Source: ZCTH02-B3 sp036563895 (GTDB lineage Bacteria; Bacillota; Bacilli; Paenibacillales; Paenibacillaceae). From it: 6,890 nucleotides of DNA. Where the stretch lies: NCBI GenBank assembly GCA_036563895.1, contig DATCLN010000054.1, positions 1-6,890 on the forward strand, read 5' to 3'. Position numbers and translations under genes: made by a program. A model generated the notes under the pieces. The model ran no database searches, was not told the DNA's origin, and worked only from the letters and a program-made list of their open reading frames with translations. This document shows positions 1 through 3,910 of the stretch, piece by piece. Positions within the stretch are counted from its first letter, which is position 1, and each line of letters starts with the position of its first letter.

Positions 1-25
1 TGCTGACGGGTGTGGTAGACTTCAC
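1..25 (-). CDS. Start of an unidentified gene running off the left edge
   Basis: On the minus strand a GTG at 25-23 opens a frame reading (M)KSTTPVS and continues beyond position 1. An SD, AAAGGAG, lies at 42-36, ten bases before the GTG, which is at the long end of the usual spacing. The bases between SD and start form a 13-base dyad (CACCTTTAAGGTG on the minus strand, 35-23). Eight codons are too few to assign a function. The hairpin-covered SD suggests a transposase, but this is inference from leader architecture only. If the frame closes soon after the window edge the call is wrong. Confidence 0.35.
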
Positions 26-34
26 CTTAAAGGT

Positions 35-93
35 GCTCCTTTCTTTGGCTGGAGTTTTTTTCGTCAAACACCATTCTACCAAAGAACAGGAGC
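35..93 (-). promoter_or_regulatory. Inverted repeat masking a ribosome binding site
   Basis: The arms 35-48 (GCTCCTTTCTTTGG on plus) and 79-93 (CCAAAGAACAGGAGC) are complementary over 14 pairs with one bulged base. The stem extends outward past one mismatch to about 30 and 98. On the minus strand the downstream arm contains the SD of the gene starting at 25, so RNA that carries both arms would hide the SD. A -10-like TAGAAT (plus 73-78) sits just inside the first arm. Transcripts starting there would lack that arm and leave the SD free. The matching -35 is poor (TAAAAA, plus 96-101), so the internal promoter is tentative. A second pairing, TGGTAGA (13-19) with TCTACCA (75-81), competes with the main stem. 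Confidence 0.5.
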
Positions 94-159
94 CCTTTTT
101 ATGTTTTTAAAAGAGTTTTACTTTCGAAATTCAGGTTGAAATATGATCGTACTACCTGA

Positions 160-188
160 GGGGACCCGATTGAGGGTTCCCTTTTTCT
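160..188 (+). terminator. Rho-independent terminator, rightward
   Basis: GGGGACCC (160-167) pairs with GGGTTCCC (174-181) over eight bases with one G-T wobble, around a six-base loop GATTGA. The run TTTTTCT (182-188) follows directly. There is no matching T-tract on the other strand, so it acts on rightward transcription. No gene ending just upstream on the plus strand is visible, so it probably belonged to a gene now separated from it, or protects an inserted element. It insulates the lipoprotein gene from transcription coming from the left. Confidence 0.75.
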
Positions 189-398
189 ATGCCTAGCCAT
201 ACAAACGCACGTTCGCTTCAACTGGCAGTTGCAAACGGTTTCGCGTTGCCGTTGTTTGCGCCGTGTTTGCAAGACCGGCATTGAAAATGCGTTCAGCGAG
301 GCCTCCGGCGTGTACACCGGCAGTCTTTAGGGACAAGTACATGCCATCGCTCGCGGACTTTCCGCCCTTCAAACTTGTCAAGCTCGTCAAACCCGTCC
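189..398. other. Non-coding region with no supported gene
   Basis: Base composition here lies between that of the AT-rich left edge and the GC-rich genes. Reading frames on either strand lack an SD at their start and encode no family I recognise; the longest, on the minus strand at 193-444, has no SD before its ATG. The only structure I see is the repeat patch at 219-272 and a partial dyad around 308-323. It may be decayed intergenic DNA or hold an unrecognised RNA. Confidence 0.5.
219..272. repeat. Nested inverted and direct repeats
   Basis: CAACTG and CAGTTG face each other around one base (219-231). The overlapping TTGCAAACGG (229-238) can pair with CCGTGTTTGCAA (261-272), leaving a two-base bulge, or through GCAAAC with the GTTTGC at 254-259. 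The two right-hand partners form an imperfect direct repeat: GCCGTTGTTTGC (248-259) and GCCGTGTTTGC (260-270). No T-tract follows, so this is not a terminator. The function is unknown. Confidence 0.45.
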
Positions 399-427
399 GC
401 ATATTTGGCCAAGTCCCCTCATAGACA
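399..427 (+). promoter_or_regulatory. Sigma-E-like mother-cell promoter for the lipoprotein gene
   Basis: GCATATT (399-405) matches the sigma-E -35 pattern KMATATT. CATAGACA (420-427) matches the CATA and the following A of the -10 pattern CATACAHT. The spacer is 14 bases, normal for sigma-E. The predicted start near 434 leaves a leader of about 33 bases containing the SD at 453-458. As I recall, B. subtilis ydcC belongs to the sigma-E regulon, which agrees with this site. No convincing sigma-A promoter was seen in the same region. Confidence 0.55.
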
Positions 428-467
428 TGAAGCATCAAAACCATGCGGATGTGGAGGGATCGATCTC

Positions 468-1634
468 ATGCGTCGAGTGCCGGTCATCGCCGCCGCCTTC
501 GTCCTGCTTGCCGCCGTCCTGACCGGCTGCGGGGGCAAAAGCGCCGAATCGGTCGTGAAAGATCTGGACAAAGCCATGAGCAAACTGGAAAGCTACCGGG
601 GCAGCGGCAAGATGGTGCTGCACACGGGCCAGCAGCCGCTGGAGTACAAGGTGGATGTCTGGTACCAGAAACCTCATTATTATCGCATCGCGCTGACCAA
701 CGCCAAGCGGGATGTCACGCAGATCGTCCTGCGCAACGACGACGGCGTGTTCGTCCTCACCCCGAGCCTGAACAAAAGCTTCCGCTTCCAGAGCGACTGG
801 CCGGAAAACCAAGGGCAGGTGTACCTGTACCAGACGCTGGCCAAAAGCATCCTGCTCGACAACTCCCGGCAGTTCGCCGCCCAGGACGACGCGTACGTGT
901 TTGACGTGATGGCCTCGAACTACCAGAACGGATCGTTCGCCCGGCAGAAGATCTGGCTGGATAAGGACAACTTCGCGCCGAAGCACGTGGAAGTGACGGA
1001 CGCCAGCGGCAACCTGATGGTCGAGGTGGATTTTGACACGTTCGAGTTCGGCGCCAAGTTTGACAAGTCGGCCTTTGATACGGAGCAGAACCTCTCCCGG
1101 GGCGCCGGTACGGCGGACGCCGGGAAGGACGGCCAGGCGTCGGAAGAACCGTCGGGCACGGGCGACGCGCCGGCCGCGGAGGAACCTTCGGCCACGGAAG
1201 AAGCGCTGGCTTCGGAAGAGCCGGAGGCGGAAGGAGAAGGCGAGTCTCCGGAGGCGGAAAGCGAACCCTCTTCGGCCAGCCCGGCCGGCCAGGAGCAGCA
1301 GCTGGCCGTGATCGAGCCGGAAGTGCTGCCGGAAGGGGTCGTGCTGAAGGACGTCAGCGAAGTTCGCCTCGGCGACAAGACCGGCGTCATGCTCCGCTAC
1401 ACCGGAACGTATGATTTTACCATTCTGGAAACGATCCAGGACGCGCGGGAAGCCATCGCCCAGGAGGGAATCGTGCTGGACCTGGGCTTTACCGTCGGAC
1501 ATCTGAGCGGGTACGACGTGCGCACCCTCGCCTGGAGCTACGACGGCGTGGAATACCGGCTGACGAGCGCCACCCTGCCGGACGACGAAATGGTCCGGAT
1601 CGCCCAGTCGATGGCGGAGGCGTCCGGGAAATAA
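468..1634 (+). CDS. ydcC: LolA-like sporulation lipoprotein, YdcC type
   Basis: The product is a 388-residue lipoprotein predicted to sit on the outer face of the mother-cell membrane during sporulation. A short signal peptide (two Arg, then a hydrophobic run) ends in the lipobox LTGC with Cys21 as the lipidated residue. Residues about 25-205 form a LolA/RseB-like half-barrel of the kind annotated as outer-membrane lipoprotein sorting, although this host has no outer membrane. Residues about 212-278 are a low-complexity acidic linker rich in Glu, Ala, Ser and Pro. Residues about 280-388 are a compact C-terminal domain like that of YdcC/DUF4367 proteins. The ATG at 468 is chosen because GGAGGG lies nine bases before it and the signal peptide begins there; an in-frame TTG at 375 would add 31 residues in front of the signal. 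A sigma-E-like promoter lies upstream. The C. difficile relative GerS is needed for germination; the exact role here is inferred. Confidence 0.85.
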   Translation: MRRVPVIAAAFVLLAAVLTGCGGKSAESVVKDLDKAMSKLESYRGSGKMVLHTGQQPLEYKVDVWYQKPHYYRIALTNAKRDVTQIVLRNDDGVFVLTPSLNKSFRFQSDWPENQGQVYLYQTLAKSILLDNSRQFAAQDDAYVFDVMASNYQNGSFARQKIWLDKDNFAPKHVEVTDASGNLMVEVDFDTFEFGAKFDKSAFDTEQNLSRGAGTADAGKDGQASEEPSGTGDAPAAEEPSATEEALASEEPEAEGEGESPEAESEPSSASPAGQEQQLAVIEPEVLPEGVVLKDVSEVRLGDKTGVMLRYTGTYDFTILETIQDAREAIAQEGIVLDLGFTVGHLSGYDVRTLAWSYDGVEYRLTSATLPDDEMVRIAQSMAEASGK

Positions 1635-1686
1635 CGGCGCCGCGGGCGGCGCGCCGGGTCGTCCGTTCGCTTCCCATGGTTTCGCA

Positions 1687-1715
1687 TTGACACGTTCCCG
1701 GCCACCCGGTAACAT
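1687..1715 (+). promoter_or_regulatory. Sigma-A promoter of alr
   Basis: TTGACA (1687-1692) is a perfect -35 box. A 17-base spacer leads to TAACAT (1710-1715), which matches four of six -10 positions. Transcription should start near 1722, giving a leader of about 25 bases with the SD AAGGTGA at 1733-1739. This gives alr vegetative expression independent of the sporulation gene before it. The upstream GC-rich dyads (about 1635-1658) have no T-tract, so read-through from the lipoprotein gene is also possible. Confidence 0.65.
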
Positions 1716-1746
1716 TACGGTATCGGGCAAAGAAGGTGACGGGTTC

Positions 1747-2928
1747 GTGGTCATTAGCTACCGTCCGACCGTGGCGGAGATTTCCCTGGACGCGCTGGCG
1801 CACAACATCCGGGCTTTCCGAAGCGCCCTGCCGGAGGGCACGAAGCTGCTCGCATCGGTGAAGGCCAACGCCTACGGGCACGGATCGCTGGAGGTCGCCA
1901 GGGAAGCCGTGGCGGCGGGCGTCGACTACCTGGGCGTGGCATTTCTGGACGAGGCGCTGTATTTGCGGAAGGCCGGCGTGACGGCGCCCATCCTGGTGCT
2001 GGGCTACACGCCGCCGGAAGGGTTCCCGCTGGCGCGGGAGCATGGCGTCACGCTGACGCTGTTTCGGGAAGATTTGCTGCAGGCGGCCGAATCGCTGCCG
2101 GCGGGCGGTCCGAAGCTCAAGGTGCACGTGAAGGTCGACACCGGCATGGGCCGGATCGGCCTGCGTCCGGGCGGCGAGGCCGAGCGGTTTCTGGAGAAGG
2201 CCTGCGCCCTGCCGCAGCTGGAAGTGGAAGGCGTGTACACCCACTACGCGACGGCGGACGAGACGGACAAAACCTACACGAAAATGCAGGCGGAACGGTT
2301 TGCGCGGGTGGTGGACTATGTCCGGCGCAACGGTCTGCCCCCCGTGATTTTTCATATGGGCAACAGCGCCGCGGGCATCGACCTGCCCGATCTCGTGGGC
2401 GGCATGCTGCGGCTGGGCATCGGCCTTTACGGGCTGTATCCCAGCGAGGAAGTGCGCCGCGAGCGGGTGCCGCTGGAGCCGGTGATGACCCTGAAGACGC
2501 GGGTCGTGCAGGTGAAGACCATGCCGCCGGGCGAAGGCATCAGCTACGGTCTCCGGTACAGGACCGGCGGCACGGAGCGCATCGGCACCCTGCCTGTGGG
2601 CTACGCGGACGGATTCAGCCGGATGCTCACGGGCAAGGCAGAGGTGCTGCTGCGCGGCCGCCGGGTGCCGGTGGTGGGCACCATCTGCATGGACCAGTGC
2701 ATGATTCATCTCGACCCGGCGGAAGGGCCCGGCGAGCCGCCGGTTGCCCCCGGCGAGGAAGTGGTGCTAATCGGCCGGCAGGGCGGCGAAACCATTACCG
2801 CCGGCGAGCTGGCGGCGAAGCTCGGCACTATCCATTACGAAGTGGTCTGCATGGTGACGGCCCGGGTGCCGCGCGTCTATGTCAAACAGGGCCGGATCGT
2901 GTCGGTGGTCAACCCCCTGCTGGGCTGA
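1747..2928 (+). CDS. alr: Alanine racemase
   Basis: This PLP-dependent enzyme interconverts L- and D-alanine in the cytoplasm and supplies D-alanine for peptidoglycan and teichoic acid esters. The 393-residue product has the usual length. The PLP-lysine motif VKANAYGHG carries Lys39. The second catalytic base is Tyr267 in GISYG. The substrate-site motif GTICMDQ is at 311-317. The TIM barrel covers about 1-240 and the C-terminal beta domain the rest. The GTG at 1747 is preferred because AAGGTGA lies seven bases upstream and the protein then begins MVISYRPTVAEI, as in relatives. The in-frame TTG at 1687 is the -35 box of the promoter and cannot be the start codon. In B. subtilis alr also follows ydcC and precedes ndoAI. 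No terminator is seen after it, so some transcripts may continue into the toxin operon. Confidence 0.97.
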   Translation: MVISYRPTVAEISLDALAHNIRAFRSALPEGTKLLASVKANAYGHGSLEVAREAVAAGVDYLGVAFLDEALYLRKAGVTAPILVLGYTPPEGFPLAREHGVTLTLFREDLLQAAESLPAGGPKLKVHVKVDTGMGRIGLRPGGEAERFLEKACALPQLEVEGVYTHYATADETDKTYTKMQAERFARVVDYVRRNGLPPVIFHMGNSAAGIDLPDLVGGMLRLGIGLYGLYPSEEVRRERVPLEPVMTLKTRVVQVKTMPPGEGISYGLRYRTGGTERIGTLPVGYADGFSRMLTGKAEVLLRGRRVPVVGTICMDQCMIHLDPAEGPGEPPVAPGEEVVLIGRQGGETITAGELAAKLGTIHYEVVCMVTARVPRVYVKQGRIVSVVNPLLG

Positions 2929-3028
2929 CGCGCGCCGGCATTGTGTCCGCGTGTCGCTTCCGGGTTTTCTGAGGATTTTCTTTGTTTTCAACGGAAGGAA
3001 TTGCGCGGCGGGAAGCGAATCTAATATG

Positions 3029-3058
3029 TTGGTTCCCGCGGGCTTGAAGTCGAATAAT
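3029..3058 (+). promoter_or_regulatory. Candidate promoter for ndoAI-ndoA
   Basis: TTGGTT (3029-3034) and AATAAT (3053-3058) are 18 bases apart. The -10 matches five of six positions and the -35 three of six. The predicted start near 3065 leaves a leader of about 60 bases. A second, weaker pair lies just upstream (TTGCGC 3001-3006, TATGTT 3025-3030). The 196-base gap after alr is long enough for a separate promoter and is visibly more AT-rich than the genes, which supports one being here, but the exact site is uncertain. Confidence 0.35.
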
Positions 3059-3124
3059 TGGCCGAAAGAACGGAATACTGGGAAAAGATGATCGCGCTGG
3101 AAAATCGCTGGAGGTGTGACAGAG

Positions 3125-3403
3125 TTGGTCAATTCGCAAACGAAGCGGATCATGATTAGTCTGCCGGATCAACTGCTGCAGGAGGTGGACTCCCTCGTCG
3201 CCAGGGAAAAAACGAACCGGAGCGAAATCATCCGGCAGGCGATGAGATATTACCTGAGCGAACGCAAAAAGCGGATGATCCGCGAGGCCATGCAACGCGG
3301 CTACATGGAGATGGCGAAGATCAACCTGCACATGGCTTCCGAAGCGATCCACGCGGAAAGGGATGCGGAAACCACCCTCGAACGTCTGGTAAGCGGGGTG
3401 TAG
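3125..3403 (+). CDS. ndoAI: EndoAI antitoxin of the MazEF-type pair
   Basis: This is the antitoxin that binds and blocks the EndoA mRNA interferase. The 92-residue product has a ribbon-helix-helix DNA-binding fold at about 6-48 (KRIMISLPDQLLQEVD, then a helix rich in Arg and Glu). Its C-terminal segment carries the family signature RGYMEMAKIN (58-67) and ends ERLVSGV, as in B. subtilis NdoAI (ends ERLVSGG); this part contacts the toxin. The start is taken as TTG 3125: the SD GGAGGTG at 3110-3116 is eight bases away. A GTG at 3116 in the same frame overlaps the SD itself and would add three residues. The stop is three bases before the toxin start, so translation is coupled. The mRNA carries one UACAU at 3302-3306, the recognition site of EndoA. 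Confidence 0.95.
   Translation: MVNSQTKRIMISLPDQLLQEVDSLVAREKTNRSEIIRQAMRYYLSERKKRMIREAMQRGYMEMAKINLHMASEAIHAERDAETTLERLVSGV
3302..3306 (+). other. UACAU pentamer (EndoA recognition sequence) in the antitoxin mRNA
   Basis: TACAT spans Tyr60-Met61 of the antitoxin. UACAU is the published cleavage site of B. subtilis EndoA. By eye it occurs in only one other coding region of the window, tex (6017-6021). A cut here would destroy the antitoxin reading frame while leaving the downstream toxin frame intact on the 3' fragment. That outcome is inference. Confidence 0.6.
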
Positions 3404-3406
3404 CCT

Positions 3407-3757
3407 TTGATCGTCAAGCGCGGGGACGTGTTTTTTGCGGATCTGTCTCCTGTCGTCGGCTCGGAACAGGGGGGCGTGCGCCCCGTTTTGGTGATCCAGA
3501 ACGACATCGGCAACCGGTTCAGCCCGACCGTCATCGTGGCCGCAATCACCGCCCAGATCCAGAAGGCCAAGCTGCCCACCCATGTGGAAATCGAAGCAAA
3601 AAAGCACGGTCTGGAAAAGGATTCGGTCATCCTCCTGGAGCAAATCCGCACCATCGACAAACAGCGCCTCACCGACAAAATCACGCACCTGGACGAGGAA
3701 ACGATGCGCAAGGTGGACGAGGCGCTGCAAATCAGCCTTGGGCTGATCGACTTTTGA
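3407..3757 (+). CDS. ndoA: EndoA (MazF family) mRNA interferase toxin
   Basis: This sequence-specific endoribonuclease cuts mRNA; in B. subtilis it acts as a dimer at UACAU. The product is 116 residues, the same length as the B. subtilis enzyme, and differs from it at few positions by memory. It begins MIVKRGDVFFADLSPVVGSE. The catalytic Arg25 (in GGVRPV) and Thr48 (in AAITAQ) are both present, so it should be active. The start is TTG 3407, with GGGGTG at 3395-3400 as SD inside the end of the antitoxin gene and only three bases after the antitoxin stop. This makes toxin output depend on antitoxin translation. Unlike B. subtilis, no rsbR-rsbX/sigB cluster follows; the next gene is tex, behind a terminator. 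Confidence 0.97.
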   Translation: MIVKRGDVFFADLSPVVGSEQGGVRPVLVIQNDIGNRFSPTVIVAAITAQIQKAKLPTHVEIEAKKHGLEKDSVILLEQIRTIDKQRLTDKITHLDEETMRKVDEALQISLGLIDF

Positions 3758-3774
3758 TGTTTTTGCGGCGCCGG

Positions 3775-3803
3775 TTGCGTACAGCTGCGCCGAAGCGCAT
3801 AAA
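3775..3803 (+). promoter_or_regulatory. Weak candidate promoter for tex
   Basis: TTGCGT (3775-3780) and CATAAA (3798-3803) are separated by 17 bases. They match three and four of six consensus positions. If used, transcription would start near 3810 and the tex leader (about 100 bases) would contain the whole terminator at 3845-3889. No better pair was found between the toxin stop and tex. Confidence 0.3.
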
Positions 3804-3844
3804 CGGACGCCGTGCGGTCCGTCCGCCGCGGCGTGAACGGCAGC

Positions 3845-3889
3845 AGAGCCAGGCCGCCTGTGAAGGCGGAGGTCAAGGCTTCTTTTTTT
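3845..3889 (+). terminator. Intrinsic terminator after ndoA, directly before tex
   Basis: CCGCCT (3854-3859) and AGGCGG (3864-3869) pair perfectly around the tetraloop GTGA. An outer stem AGAGCC (3845-3850) with GGCTTCT (3877-3883, one bulged base) brings the structure next to seven T residues (3883-3889). It ends the toxin-antitoxin transcript. It also lies just five bases before the tex SD, so any transcript of tex from an upstream promoter must pass it. It may therefore work as a leader attenuator. Confidence 0.6.
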
Positions 3890-3910
3890 GTGGCAAGGAG
3901 AGAAACCGGC

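Larger units (their letters stand above)
1..155 (-). mobile_element. Possible 5' edge of an insertion sequence (partial)
   Basis: This AT-rich stretch stands out from the GC-rich genes to its right. Read on the minus strand it has the layout of the leader of a transposase gene: a non-coding stretch, a long inverted repeat covering the SD, an SD (AAAGGAG) and a GTG start near the window edge. Hairpins that hide the SD from outside transcription are known from IS10, IS50 and IS231. Only eight codons of the gene are visible, so no transposase family can be named. I could not place the terminal inverted repeat or a target duplication; the right boundary is somewhere between about 120 and 190. It could equally be the leader of an ordinary host gene. 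Confidence 0.3.

Noticed and set aside
36..61. CTCC/GGAG stem followed by seven T residues as a plus-strand terminator
   Set aside because: Only four to five pairs with an 11-base loop; the larger inverted repeat at 35-93 explains these bases better.
198..205. CATACAAA as a sigma-E -10
   Set aside because: Good -10 match but no ATATT-type -35 at the right distance; the pair at 399-427 is better on both boxes and spacing.
99..317. 72-codon minus-strand frame in the left region
   Set aside because: Spans the terminator and the composition break, Arg/Gln/Thr rich, without an SD or family resemblance.
193..444. 83-codon minus-strand frame upstream of the lipoprotein gene
   Set aside because: No SD before its ATG and no recognisable family; it overlaps the repeat patch and the sigma-E-like promoter.
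1635..1660. GC-rich dyads between the lipoprotein gene and alr as a terminator
   Set aside because: Overlapping GGCGCC/GGCGCGCC palindromes but no T-tract follows.
435..1754. Long open frame on the minus strand (439 codons) opposite the lipoprotein gene
   Set aside because: It is a GC-rich shadow: Arg/Leu/Gly-rich, no domain, no SD, and it lies fully antisense to a well-supported gene.
1489..2709. 406-codon open frame on the minus strand opposite alr
   Set aside because: Composition is typical of an antisense shadow (His, Arg, Gln rich) and the plus strand clearly encodes alanine racemase.
3088..3159. Possible 23-codon leader peptide before ndoAI (ATG at 3088)
   Set aside because: SD is poor and the frame runs into the antitoxin gene out of frame; no regulatory codon pattern is evident.
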